Shown here: one piece after another, positions 16,338-26,519 of the stretch
Position numbering within the stretch: position 1 is the first letter of the stretch
Layout of the letters: the number at the start of each line of letters is the position of its first letter
NCBI RefSeq assembly: GCF_026241135.1
Contig: NZ_JAPFGA010000001.1
Location: 434,001 to 498,000, forward strand
DNA length: 64,000 bases
Reading direction: 5' to 3'
Source: Galbibacter kalidii
GTDB lineage: Bacteria > Bacteroidota > Bacteroidia > Flavobacteriales > Flavobacteriaceae
Notes under the pieces: generated by a model
What the model saw: only the letters and a program-made list of their open reading frames with translations
Databases searched by the model: none
Told to the model about the DNA's origin: nothing
Translations under genes and position numbers: made by a program

Positions 16338-19300
16338 ATGAAAAAACAACTACTAACAGTGATACTGTTATTCGCCTTAGCAGGGAATGCCTTATCACAA
16401 GAATTTATGCATCCGGGAGGCCTCCATACCCTAGAGGACCTCAACCGCATGAAAGAAAAAGTCACTGCCGGGGAAAGCCCCTGGATAGAAGGCTGGAATG
16501 CGCTGGTTTCCGACGGGAAATCAAGTGCCACATATGGTATATCTGGTGGCGTCAGGGAAAATGCCAACCAGCGACAGAACATGAACAGGGACGCACAGGC
16601 GGCTTACCTAAACGCGCTCCGCTGGTACATCTCCGGAGACGTAGCCCATGCAGAGAAGGCCATAAGCATATACATGGCCTACGCCAATACCGTTAACCAA
16701 ATACCTTCAGGAGGAACTACGGATATATTGGGGCTGGGAGGTATAGGTTTTACAGCGATGGCCATGGGTGCGGAGATTATGAGACTCTATGAGGGCTGGG
16801 CTCCGGAGGACTTTGAGAAATTCAAGTTCATGATGAAGGAGTATTTCTACCCAGTAAGCCACGACTTCCTGACCAACCATCGCGGTGCCTGCCCTACGCA
16901 TTATTGGGCAAACTGGGACCTAAACAATGTTTCTGCACTGCTTGCCATCGGTATCCTTGTGGATGACCGGGATATTTTCAACGAAGGCATTGAGTATTTC
17001 AAGAGTGGGGTAGGGGCCGGCAATATCCATAACGCTGTCCCCTTTGTCCAGGGAAACTTCGGGCAATGGCAGGAGTCCGGAAGGGACCAGTCACATGCCC
17101 TGCTGGGTATCGGGTTGATGGCGAATACCTGCCAAATGGCCTGGAACCAGGGAATAGACCTGTATGGCTATGAGGACAACCTCTTTTTAAAAGGTGCGGA
17201 ATATGTAGCCCGTACCGGCGCGCTTTCACTCGAAGCGCCATTTTTTGAAGAATACAACAGCTGTTCCAATCGAAGGCACCGCTGGATAAGCAGCAATGCA
17301 CTGGGAAAGTACCATGATCAACCTGTTTGGGAAATCGTCTACAATCATTATGTGGTGCAACAGGGGATGGAAGCGCCCCATGTGGAGGCCATGGCACAAA
17401 TCATGAGGTCAGCCAAGAGTACCCGTGACCAGTTGGGTCATGGTACACTCACTTTTACACTGGATGCAGCCGCTTCCCCATTGGCCTTTACAGTACCTCC
17501 CGGGCAGCCGCAAGGTCTTATTGCAAAAGAAGGTATTGGCAGAGTGGAATTGAGTTGGAATGCAGCTGAAGCCATGGACACCAAAGGATATACCGTTAAG
17601 CGTGCCACCAGTCCCGGAGGACCTTACACTACCGTGGCCTCTTGGACAAGTAGAACGAACCCGCGATATACCGATACCAATGTGGAAAACGGCACGACGT
17701 ACTATTATGTTGTTTCTGCCAATAACCACGCCGGTGATGGGCCAGAGTCAGTGGAGGTCTCAGCCACTCCTATGGAAGCGGTACAAGAGCTGCCAATGGG
17801 ATGGACCAGGGCAGACATAGGCAACCTGAGCATTGAAGGGGAGGCAAGCTATGCAGCGGTCAATACCGGACACACCTTTATCACCAAGGGAGCCGGTATC
17901 GTCGGTGGAACTTCCGATGCCCTGGGATTCACCTACGGGATCGCTTCAGGAGATGTAACGCTCACCGCAAGGATAGCAGACTTTGGAGGAGTGCAAAAAA
18001 CAGGGATCATGATCCGTGAATCCCTGGATCCCGATGCCAAAACCGTACTGATGAAAATTGGGGATGGAGGTTGGCGCTTAGCTGCAATGGGTGCGCGTAC
18101 CGGGACAGGAGAAAACATGGAATGGATAGGCGGAAACCGCTATACATGGCGCCCCAATATCTGGTTCAGGATTTCCCGGACAGGAAATACCTTTACCGTG
18201 TATGAATCCAACAACAAGGATGTGTGGTTTGAAGTAGGCAGCCGTACCATCGAAATGGGGGGTGATGTCTATGTGGGGCTCTTCAACAGTTCCGGCAATA
18301 CTACTTCATTGAATACTACACGATATGATCACGTCGCTATCACAGGACTTGATAGTAATACACCGGAAACGCCTGCTAACCTTACAGCTTCACCCGGTAA
18401 TACTCAGAACATGCTGGGTTGGGATGAAGTAACCGGTGCTTCCAGCTATACCTTAAAGCGCTCTACAACTAGTGGAGGTCCCTATGAAGTGGTAGCTACA
18501 AACCTGAATGCCACCCAGTATACAGATAATGGGCTGGAGAATGGGACGACCTACTATTATGTGGTATCGGCTGCTAACCTTTCCGGAGAGAGTGTCAACT
18601 CTTTGGAGGTAAGTGCTGCGCCTGAATTAGCTATTGCACTGGCACCTGAAGAAGTAACCGCTGAGTCGGTATCCGGACAGCAAATCAATCTTTTCTGGAA
18701 TGAAAGCTTAAGTGCGACAAGTTATAATGTAAAGCGGGCGAAAGTAAGTGGTGGACCTTATACAGTCATTGCCAGTCCGGACACCACGTCATTTAGTGAC
18801 ACGACGGTAACCCATTCTTCCACTTATTATTATGTGGTATCTGCTATAAACGAACTTGGGGAATCAGAGGATTCCGAAGAAGTAAGTGCAACTCCCGGAC
18901 AGTTAGGTTACTGGAATTTTGATGAAATGGAGGGTGCCACAGCAAACGATTCATGGGGACTGAACAATGGAACCCTACAAAGTGGAGCAAGCTGGACTTC
19001 CGGTATAGTCAATAATGCAGTTAGTTTTGATGGAAGCAGCAGTGGGTATGTTGACCTTCCGGATAACATCATGAGTGATATAAATGGTGATTTTACCATA
19101 GCTATCTGGGTTCGGTTAGACGAAGTGGCTACATGGGCCCGCATTCTTGACTTTGGTACCAATAACGACAACTCCATGTTTCTGGTCCCGAAGACATCAG
19201 CCTCAGGCGAAGGAATTCGGTTTGCTATTAAGACCACAAGTGGATATCCAAAGCTATCCTATAACTATACCTGGCCACTGGATACCTGGACGCATATCGC

Positions 19301-22300
19301 TGTGACCCTGAGTGGCGATACAGCAACGATGTACCTCAATGGAGAGCCAGTAGCTTCGAGTACCGGTTTTAATAAACGACCTTCAGATCTGGGAAATACC
19401 AACAATAACTTCCTAGGAAGAGGACAGAAGTCCGATGATCCTATGCTGAAAGGTGATATCGACGAATTCAGAATCTATAACACGGCATTGAGTGGTGAGG
19501 AGATTTCAGATTTGGTTGGAGATTTGGTACCTCCAACGCCAACGACTATTCTTTCTGTTACCGGAGATGGACAACAGGTATCCTTAAACTGGGCAGAATC
19601 AATAAAAGTGACCAGCTACAATGTAAAACGTGCTGCCGTAAGTGGTGGGCCGTATACGACAATTGGAAGCGTTACAAGTACATCATTTAGTGATGCCACA
19701 CTTACAGATGATAAGGTTTACTACTATGTGGTTTCTTCCGTGAACAAAAATGGAGAGTCAATCAACTCGGCCGAGGTAAAAAGTACTGTTTCGGGTAAAA
19801 CAGGTTATTGGAAGATGGATGAAACGAGTGGTATGATAGCTACTGATTCGTGGGCCGATGGAAATGGAACACTTCATGGTGATACGACTTGGTCTGAAGG
19901 CATAGCGGATAACAGCGTACTCCTGGATGGTAGTGGCGACTATGTTACCTTTCCTGAAGGTTTGATGAAAACTACCGAGGATTTCACCATAGCTACCTGG
20001 GTACGGTTGGACGAAGTAGCCGTATGGTCACGCATTTTTGACTTTGGTACCGAGAATAACAATTCCATGTTCCTAACCCCAAGGACATCGACTTCCGGAG
20101 AAGGAATCCGGTTTGCCGTCAAGACCACAAGTGGATATCCGAAGTTATCCTATAACTATACTTGGACACCGGATACTTGGACGCATATAGCTGTGACCCT
20201 GAGTGGCGATACGGCTACGATGTATATCAACGGAGGGGCAGTAGCTTCCAGCACAGGATTCACCAAGCGACCTTTAGACTTGGGCAACACGACCAACAAC
20301 TACTTAGGTAAAGGTCAGAATGCTCCGGATCCTTATCTGAAAGGTTCCATCGATGACTTCAGGATATATAATAGAGCCTTAAGTGAAACAGAGATTTCAG
20401 ACATGGTAGGAGATGTATTGCCTCCAACTCCAACGACTATTCTCTCTGTTACCGGTGATGGACAAAAGGTATCCTTAAACTGGACAGAATCATTAAAAGT
20501 GACCAGCTATAATGTAAAACGTTCGGCCATAAGTGGTGGACCGTATACAACAGTTGGCAGTATAGCAGATACATCATTTAGCGATGCCACGCCTACAGAT
20601 GATGAGGTTTATTATTATGTGGTTTCGGCAGTGAATGAAAATGGAGAATCAGCCAATTCTGCAGAAGTAAAAAGCTCCGTGTCAGGTAAAACAACTTACT
20701 TGAAGATGGATGAGCTAAGTGGCACAACAGCAGCCGATTCGTGGGCAGATAGTGATGGTAATGTTCACGGAGGGGCTAGTTGGTCTGAGGGCATAGAGGA
20801 TAATGGCCTACTTCTGGATGGCAGTGACGATTATGTTGCCCTTCCTGAAGGTTTGATGACAGCTACCGAAAACTATACCATTGCTACCTGGGTTCGTTTT
20901 GACGGGAAGCCTGCAAGATGGGCGCGTATTTTTGACATTGGTTCAGGGAGTAATCTTAGCAATACCATGTATTTGGTTCCAAATACGGGAGAGACCAGTG
21001 ACGGAAAACAAACTATCCGGTTTGCCATTTATAGCGATGGTTCCACCAATTCGAAATTGGCATACGATTATGCCTGGCAAGAAAATACCTGGACGCATAT
21101 AGCTGTGACCCAAAGTGGTAGTACTGCTAAAATGTATGTAGACGGGGTGTTCGTAGCTGAAACTACTTTTGACCGGGGTGCTTCGAATTTGGGAAATACG
21201 ACCAACAACAACATAGGTAGATCGCAGAGAGGTTCAAAAGATCCTTTTCTGAAAGGCTCCATTGATAATTTTAAGATTTATAACAGGGCCTTGAGTGCCG
21301 AAGAGGTAGCAGAAGCCATGAAGATAAAGCAGGTCATTAGCTTTGATCCATTGGAGTCGAAGCTAATAGGTGATCCGGGTTTTGCGGTAAAAGCGCATGC
21401 TTCCTCTGATTTGCCGGTATACTTTACCAGTTCGGATTCTTTGGTGGCTAAGGTTGTTGGTGATACGGTTTATATCACCGGGGTTGGCAATACGGATATT
21501 GTTGCTCACCAGGACGGTGATAGCCTTTATCGTGCCGCTGATCCGGTGGTACAAACCTTCACAGTACAGCCACTAGATCTCAAGGTCTTGCATAAAGATG
21601 GTGACCATAATAATACAGCAAACAAAAGCATAAAGCCTCATTTACGAATTGAAAACAACGACGCTATTGGTGTTGCCTATAGTGAAATATCAGTTCGCTA
21701 CTGGTTTACTGCAGAAAATTTTGCAGGTATCAATACCTGGATAGATTATGCCCAACTGGGTGGAAATAAGGTCTCAATGAACTACGTATCTCTTCCGGAA
21801 CCGCATGAAGGTGCCCTTGGGTATATCGAGTATGAGTTTGACGCTTCTTTGGGCGATTTATTACCGGGTACTGGCTCAGGACCAATCCAATCGAGATTTG
21901 CCAATAAAGACTGGTCAAATTTTGATGAGACTGATGATTATTCATTCCAATCCAATGCTTCCTACATAGAGAATGAACAGATTACGCTGTATAGGAACGG
22001 ACAACTGGTATGGGGAACAGAACCAGCACAGGTTAATGCAGATTTGAGTTTGAAAGTATTTTCTGAAAATAAAAATGCGAATACCGATACCGGTACGATC
22101 AAGACTTACTTGAAGCTTGTCAATGAGGGCAATGTTCCGGTAGATTATAAAGATTTGAGTATCAGGTATTGGTTTACAAAAGACAGTGAAGCCGATCTGA
22201 ACTATTGGATAGACCATGCGGATTTGGATGAATCAAATATATCGGGTCAGTTTGTAGCCCTTGATCCTGCCTTTTCAGGAGCAGATACTTATTTTGAAAT

Positions 22301-22811
22301 TTCAGTGAATTCGGCAGTTGGATCGCTATATCCGTTAAGTAACACTGGAGAAATTCAGTATAGGATTACCAAAACTGATTGGTCTAAATTCGATGAATCA
22401 GATGACTATTCTTATTTGCCAAAAGCACCGTTTGCAGAAAACGATCATATAACGGTTTACTATCAGGGACAATTGGTATTTGGAACGGAACCTACTGGAA
22501 CAGAATCCGGTATGGCCAAGAGGATACAGGCTGAAAAGAGTAATGAAGATAATCCTGAAGGAATTGAATCTATGGATATATATGTTTATCCAAATCCTGT
22601 ATTAGATAAGGTTACTATTTTGCTTGCAGAGCCTTTAAAGAATGCAACCCTGTCTGTACATAGTAGTTTTGGCAGACTAATCAAGACAGAAAAAGTGAGT
22701 GGGCAAGAGTGCGAAATTGATTTAAGTACAGTTCCGCAAGGGGTTTACGTTCTTACGTTGACAAGCACAGAGACAGAGAGGAAAATTATAAGGAAAATAG
22801 TGAAGGAATGA
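16338..22811 (+). CDS. Giant secreted polysaccharide lyase: alginate-lyase-like domain, Fn3/LamG repeats, tandem CBM3, T9SS tail
   Basis: The protein has about 2157 residues from the ATG at 16338 (the track used a TTG six bases earlier). Order: Sec signal; alginate-lyase-like alpha/alpha toroid (about 25-375, with TNHRGACPTHYWANWDLNN and QESGRDQSHALLGIG; resembles PL5/PL38); Fn3; a DUF1349-like beta-sandwich (485-670); two Fn3; LamG (858); Fn3; LamG (1156); Fn3; LamG (1453); an Ig-like unit; and two CBM3-like modules (about 1749-1895 and 1902-2060). The CBM3 marks are the repeated RYWFT, IQSRFANKDWSNFDETDDYS and VWGTEP. It ends in a T9SS type A sorting domain (VYPNPVLDKVTI). The enzyme should be exported to the surface and cut a uronan by beta-elimination. 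CBM3 next to a uronate lyase is unusual. Confidence 0.85.
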   Translation: MKKQLLTVILLFALAGNALSQEFMHPGGLHTLEDLNRMKEKVTAGESPWIEGWNALVSDGKSSATYGISGGVRENANQRQNMNRDAQAAYLNALRWYISGDVAHAEKAISIYMAYANTVNQIPSGGTTDILGLGGIGFTAMAMGAEIMRLYEGWAPEDFEKFKFMMKEYFYPVSHDFLTNHRGACPTHYWANWDLNNVSALLAIGILVDDRDIFNEGIEYFKSGVGAGNIHNAVPFVQGNFGQWQESGRDQSHALLGIGLMANTCQMAWNQGIDLYGYEDNLFLKGAEYVARTGALSLEAPFFEEYNSCSNRRHRWISSNALGKYHDQPVWEIVYNHYVVQQGMEAPHVEAMAQIMRSAKSTRDQLGHGTLTFTLDAAASPLAFTVPPGQPQGLIAKEGIGRVELSWNAAEAMDTKGYTVKRATSPGGPYTTVASWTSRTNPRYTDTNVENGTTYYYVVSANNHAGDGPESVEVSATPMEAVQELPMGWTRADIGNLSIEGEASYAAVNTGHTFITKGAGIVGGTSDALGFTYGIASGDVTLTARIADFGGVQKTGIMIRESLDPDAKTVLMKIGDGGWRLAAMGARTGTGENMEWIGGNRYTWRPNIWFRISRTGNTFTVYESNNKDVWFEVGSRTIEMGGDVYVGLFNSSGNTTSLNTTRYDHVAITGLDSNTPETPANLTASPGNTQNMLGWDEVTGASSYTLKRSTTSGGPYEVVATNLNATQYTDNGLENGTTYYYVVSAANLSGESVNSLEVSAAPELAIALAPEEVTAESVSGQQINLFWNESLSATSYNVKRAKVSGGPYTVIASPDTTSFSDTTVTHSSTYYYVVSAINELGESEDSEEVSATPGQLGYWNFDEMEGATANDSWGLNNGTLQSGASWTSGIVNNAVSFDGSSSGYVDLPDNIMSDINGDFTIAIWVRLDEVATWARILDFGTNNDNSMFLVPKTSASGEGIRFAIKTTSGYPKLSYNYTWPLDTWTHIAVTLSGDTATMYLNGEPVASSTGFNKRPSDLGNTNNNFLGRGQKSDDPMLKGDIDEFRIYNTALSGEEISDLVGDLVPPTPTTILSVTGDGQQVSLNWAESIKVTSYNVKRAAVSGGPYTTIGSVTSTSFSDATLTDDKVYYYVVSSVNKNGESINSAEVKSTVSGKTGYWKMDETSGMIATDSWADGNGTLHGDTTWSEGIADNSVLLDGSGDYVTFPEGLMKTTEDFTIATWVRLDEVAVWSRIFDFGTENNNSMFLTPRTSTSGEGIRFAVKTTSGYPKLSYNYTWTPDTWTHIAVTLSGDTATMYINGGAVASSTGFTKRPLDLGNTTNNYLGKGQNAPDPYLKGSIDDFRIYNRALSETEISDMVGDVLPPTPTTILSVTGDGQKVSLNWTESLKVTSYNVKRSAISGGPYTTVGSIADTSFSDATPTDDEVYYYVVSAVNENGESANSAEVKSSVSGKTTYLKMDELSGTTAADSWADSDGNVHGGASWSEGIEDNGLLLDGSDDYVALPEGLMTATENYTIATWVRFDGKPARWARIFDIGSGSNLSNTMYLVPNTGETSDGKQTIRFAIYSDGSTNSKLAYDYAWQENTWTHIAVTQSGSTAKMYVDGVFVAETTFDRGASNLGNTTNNNIGRSQRGSKDPFLKGSIDNFKIYNRALSAEEVAEAMKIKQVISFDPLESKLIGDPGFAVKAHASSDLPVYFTSSDSLVAKVVGDTVYITGVGNTDIVAHQDGDSLYRAADPVVQTFTVQPLDLKVLHKDGDHNNTANKSIKPHLRIENNDAIGVAYSEISVRYWFTAENFAGINTWIDYAQLGGNKVSMNYVSLPEPHEGALGYIEYEFDASLGDLLPGTGSGPIQSRFANKDWSNFDETDDYSFQSNASYIENEQITLYRNGQLVWGTEPAQVNADLSLKVFSENKNANTDTGTIKTYLKLVNEGNVPVDYKDLSIRYWFTKDSEADLNYWIDHADLDESNISGQFVALDPAFSGADTYFEISVNSAVGSLYPLSNTGEIQYRITKTDWSKFDESDDYSYLPKAPFAENDHITVYYQGQLVFGTEPTGTESGMAKRIQAEKSNEDNPEGIESMDIYVYPNPVLDKVTILLAEPLKNATLSVHSSFGRLIKTEKVSGQECEIDLSTVPQGVYVLTLTSTETERKIIRKIVKE

Positions 22812-22828
22812 TAAGAGAGTTATAATAA

Positions 22829-22877
22829 AAAAGGGAAGATTGGAATAGTAAATATTATTATTTCGGTCTTCCCTTTT
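22829..22877 (+). terminator. Terminator after the giant lyase gene
   Basis: AAAAGGGAAGA (22829-22839) pairs perfectly with TCTTCCCTTTT (22867-22877) with a 27-nt AT-rich loop. It lies 18 bp after the stop codon. The next promoter box starts about 70 bp downstream, so a new transcription unit begins with GH97. Confidence 0.7.
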
Positions 22878-22947
22878 ATAATCAAAAAAAATAACTATTT
22901 TGAATGTCCGTCAGGTCAGTATGTATATTGTTCGATCAAAATTTGAG

Positions 22948-22980
22948 TCATAATTTATCTATATTGAGTTATAATTCATA
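22948..22980 (+). promoter_or_regulatory. HTCS-type direct repeat upstream of the GH97 gene
   Basis: TCATAATTTATC (22948, identical to the first box of the uxuA, SusC and stump copies) and TTATAATTCATA (22969) start 21 bp apart. The LacI-type palindrome is absent here. The ATG of the broken GH97 is about 143 bp from the first box, like the distance at SusC. It likely drives the 23.1-29.6 kb enzyme operon. Confidence 0.65.
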
Positions 22981-23090
22981 TTTGTTATTGACCATTCTCT
23001 ATAAAATTGTAATGATGTATTACGAACTCAACTTGCTTTCGAGAATTATGGTTTTAGCAAGTTGATTTTTTAATCTTGATAAAAATATTG

Positions 23091-24998
23091 ATGATCAAAT
23101 CGAAATACAGAAAATACTTTTTATTAATCCTGTTCACCGGGGTGATTATCAATTATGGGGTTGTTGCACAGGAAACAAAACGTTTTGAACAAAAAAATTA
23201 TTCACCGGACAAAAATTATGAGTTGAACATAAGCAGGGATGCTACTACCGGTAAAATAACGTATCAAATCAATTATAAAGGAAAAACGCTTATCAAAAAG
23301 TCGCGGTTAGCCATCTCTCTGGACAACCACCTTTCCGAATGGGCGTTGGCTATTAAGGAAAAGCCTGAAGGACCGTGGATGGAAGGGCTGGTATTGAAAG
23401 AAACCAGAACAAACTCAGTAGATTCCAGCTGGACACCAGTTTATGGTGAACGTTCTGTTATACAGGAGAATTACAACGAACTGATCCTGTCATTCGAGCA
23501 AAAGGCCAGCGTTAACTACAAAATGGACATTCAGTTAAGAGCTTACAATGAAGGGGTGGCGATCCGGTATTATTTCCATACCAACCCAACAGGCATCTAC
23601 TATCGTATCACCGAAGAAAATACCGAATTCACTTTTCCCGAAGGTACTCAAGCATGGTTCGAGCCATGGGCTCAGGGACCGTTTACCAAAATGCCTTTGT
23701 CTGACTGGCCGGCCGAAAGTGAGAGGCCCTTGACTTTGGAGCTGGAAAATGGATTGTATGCCTGTCTGGCAGAAGTGGCTATGGTAGATTTCGTCAGAAC
23801 CAAATTTGAACTGGCCAAGGAAAAACCCAATACCGTGAAAACTGTACTTTATGAGTCAGTGGATAAAGTACCTTACTTTAGTACACCCTGGCGGGTAATC
23901 ATGGCAGCAGAAACTCCGGGGGAACTGATCGAGAATAATGATATCTTACTAAATCTGAACGCTCCTTCCAAAATTGATCCCGAAACTTCGGAATGGATCA
24001 AGCCCGGGAAAATAGTTCGCGATAAGTCCCTCACGGATAAAGGTTCTAAAGAATGGATAGACTTTGCCGTTGAACATAATCTTCAGTATTTATTAATCGA
24101 TTGCTGCTGGTATGGCGAACATTTTGGTTGGGATACGGATGCGAAAGAGGTGCAGATTGATATGAGCTTGAAAGAAGTAATTGAGTATGGGAATGAAAAA
24201 GGAATTGGCACTTTCTTATATGTGAATCAGCAGGCTTTGTCTAAACAGGATTTTGAGTTGTTCCCCCTTTATAAAGAATGGGGAGTGGTTGGTGTTAAAT
24301 ATGGATTCGTTCAGGTAGGTTCACATCGTTGGACCAAATGGCTACATGAATCGGTGCAGCGGGCTGCAGAAAATCAATTAATGGTCAATATCCACGATGA
24401 ATTCCGTGTCACTGGAGAACAACGTACTTGGCCCAACATCATGACCGTAGAGGGTATCCGCGGCAATGAAGAAATGCCCGATGCAACGCATAACACAATC
24501 TTACCCTTTACCAGGGGAATAGCTGGAATGGGTGATTATACGGTATGCTACTACTCCCCACAGATCAAAACCACCCACGCCCATCAGTTGGCGTTATCCG
24601 TGGTGATGTACAGTCCGTTGCAAACCTTATTTTGATATGATAAAGCCTCCGATTACGAGGGCGAACCTGAGATTGAATTTTTCGAGAAGGTACCTACCGT
24701 ATGGGATGATACCAAAGTGCTGGATGGTCGGATAGGAGAGTATATCATAACGGTAAGACGCTCTGGTGATGATTGGTTCATTGGAGGAATCACTAATAAT
24801 GACGCCCGAGAGGTTGAGTTGAATTTTGATTTTCTTGAAGAAGGCAAAAAGTATGTTGCCACCATCTACGAGGATGATGAATCAATTAACACTCGTACAC
24901 AGGTATCGCTTACACAGAAAAAACTGACCAGTAGATCAAAGATAACACTGTCACTGAAAGCTTCAGGGGGAGTGGCGATATGGGTAAGAGAGCGATAG
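23091..24998 (+). pseudogene. GH97-family glycosidase interrupted by one in-frame TGA
   Basis: From the ATG at 23091 (the track began at a TTG 15 bases earlier) the frame encodes a signal peptide, the GH97 N-terminal beta-sandwich and the TIM barrel with NIHDEFRVTGEQRTWPN and TVEGIRGNEEMPD. It stops at TGA 24633-24635. The same frame continues after that codon with YDKASDYEGEPEIEFFEKVP and a complete C-terminal domain to 24998. GH97 proteins normally read ..LFWYDKASDY.. here, so TGG to TGA is the simplest change. The family contains alpha-glucosidases, alpha-galactosidases and arabinopyranosidases. Unless it is a sequencing error or is read through, the enzyme lacks its last domain. Confidence 0.85.
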
Positions 24999-25082
24999 GA
25001 ATGGTAATTAAAATCTGTATGTTCTGTCCCTGTCCAAGAATGGGGTTTTACCTGTAAATTTAAATTTTATAAATAGATTAAA

Positions 25083-26510
25083 ATGTATTCTAAGTCGATG
25101 AAAAAATTATCATTTATTATTGTTGTGTTTGTATGGTTCATGTCGGTGGACATGGTTTTTCCGCAGGACAGCCTTGTTACCTATGATGTTCCCAAGGCAC
25201 TTTTTTATTCCATGCACAATGATGATTTTACCGTGCAGGTCAGAAAGCCGGGAGAGCAATGGAAAGACCTTTATGAGTACAATGTCAAAGTAGATATGGA
25301 CACAGAGTCCAATGCTTCTATGGTTTATTTTGACTTTTCAGGGACTGTGGAAGTGAAAATCAGGAAAAACAATGGCTTAGTGGGATCAGTAGCTATTCGA
25401 CCATTGTCTTATGAGATCACTCCTGAAGTGAAAGGGAATATCATACAATTTTCCCTCGACAGGCCCAGAAATATTTCCATCGAGGTGGATGGGGACAAGC
25501 TACACAATCTGCACCTGTTTGCCCAGCCAGTTGAGGAAAGCCGTCCGGATCCCAATGACCCGAATGTCGTATATTTTGGCCCGGGTGTACACGAAGCGCC
25601 GGATAAGCCGGGAGATGTCTTCTCGATCAAAAGTGGCCAGACGGTGTATATTCATGGTGGGGCTGCCATCAAGGGGAAATTGCTTTGCGATAAGGTGAAA
25701 GACGTGCGTATCATTGGCCGGGGTATGATCTTAAATCCCGAGCGCGGTGTGGAGATCCGGCATTCGGAAAATGTGGAAATCGACGGGATTCATGTCGTCA
25801 ATCCCAAACACTATACTGTTTACGGTGGAGAGTCAAAGGGGCTAAAGATCAGGAATATTACCTCATTCAGTTGTGGACCGTGGACGGATGGTATTGACCT
25901 GATGAGTTGTTCCGATGTAGAGATCGATGGTGTCTTCATGAGGAACTCAGATGATTGTATCGCTATTTATGCACATCGTTGGGATTTCTATGGCGATGCA
26001 AGAAACTATAAGATCACCAATTCCACCCTTTGGGCAGATATTGCCCATCCGACCAATATAGGAGCCCATGGAAATACCGAAAATGAAGGGGATACGATTG
26101 AAAATATCACATTCTCTAATATTGACATTCTGGAGCATGATGAAGATGACCCGTGCTGTCTGGGCACTATGGCTATAATTGCGGCTGATAACAATCTGGT
26201 GCGAAATGTGACTTATGAAAACATCCGAATAGAAGATATCCAGGAGGGACGCTTGTTTGATTTGCGTGTGTTGAATAACCCGAAATACAACACTAAATCA
26301 GGAAGATCAATTGAGAACATTCATTTCAAAGACATTAGTTACAATGGCTCTGGTCTTCATCCTTCTCAGATAAAAGGATTCAATGAAGACCGGAATGTCA
26401 ATGGTGTAACATTGGAAAATGTGAAGATTAATGGTGAAAAGATCATATCAGCAGAGCAAGGCGATATTATCATCGGGGATTTTGTGGAAAATATAAAGTT
26501 CAAAAAATAA
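25083..26510 (+). CDS. GH28-like right-handed beta-helix glycosidase
   Basis: The 475-residue secreted protein has a signal peptide ending near FPQDS and an N-terminal beta-sandwich (about 25-150, MVYFDFSGTVEVKI). A parallel beta-helix follows with GH28-type motifs: TDGIDLMSC, the paired Asp in NSDDCIAIY and a GAHG variant of the GHG loop. Classical polygalacturonases have NTD/DD/GHG/RIK; here the last is not obvious, so the substrate may differ from homogalacturonan, for example an exo-acting enzyme on a decorated uronide. It follows the broken GH97 by 84 bp and precedes GH43 by 9 bp, so it belongs to the same operon. Confidence 0.75.
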   Translation: MYSKSMKKLSFIIVVFVWFMSVDMVFPQDSLVTYDVPKALFYSMHNDDFTVQVRKPGEQWKDLYEYNVKVDMDTESNASMVYFDFSGTVEVKIRKNNGLVGSVAIRPLSYEITPEVKGNIIQFSLDRPRNISIEVDGDKLHNLHLFAQPVEESRPDPNDPNVVYFGPGVHEAPDKPGDVFSIKSGQTVYIHGGAAIKGKLLCDKVKDVRIIGRGMILNPERGVEIRHSENVEIDGIHVVNPKHYTVYGGESKGLKIRNITSFSCGPWTDGIDLMSCSDVEIDGVFMRNSDDCIAIYAHRWDFYGDARNYKITNSTLWADIAHPTNIGAHGNTENEGDTIENITFSNIDILEHDEDDPCCLGTMAIIAADNNLVRNVTYENIRIEDIQEGRLFDLRVLNNPKYNTKSGRSIENIHFKDISYNGSGLHPSQIKGFNEDRNVNGVTLENVKINGEKIISAEQGDIIIGDFVENIKFKK

Positions 26511-26519
26511 AGTAGTATA

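Noticed and set aside
16338-22811. Near-identical internal LamG/Fn3 repeats as an assembly artefact
   Set aside because: The three cassettes differ at many positions and the frame stays open through all of them, so true duplication is more likely.
24633-24635. Programmed stop-codon readthrough or selenocysteine at the GH97 TGA
   Set aside because: No selenocysteine insertion hairpin or other recoding signal could be recognised, and GH97 has a Trp here; mutation or sequence error is simpler.
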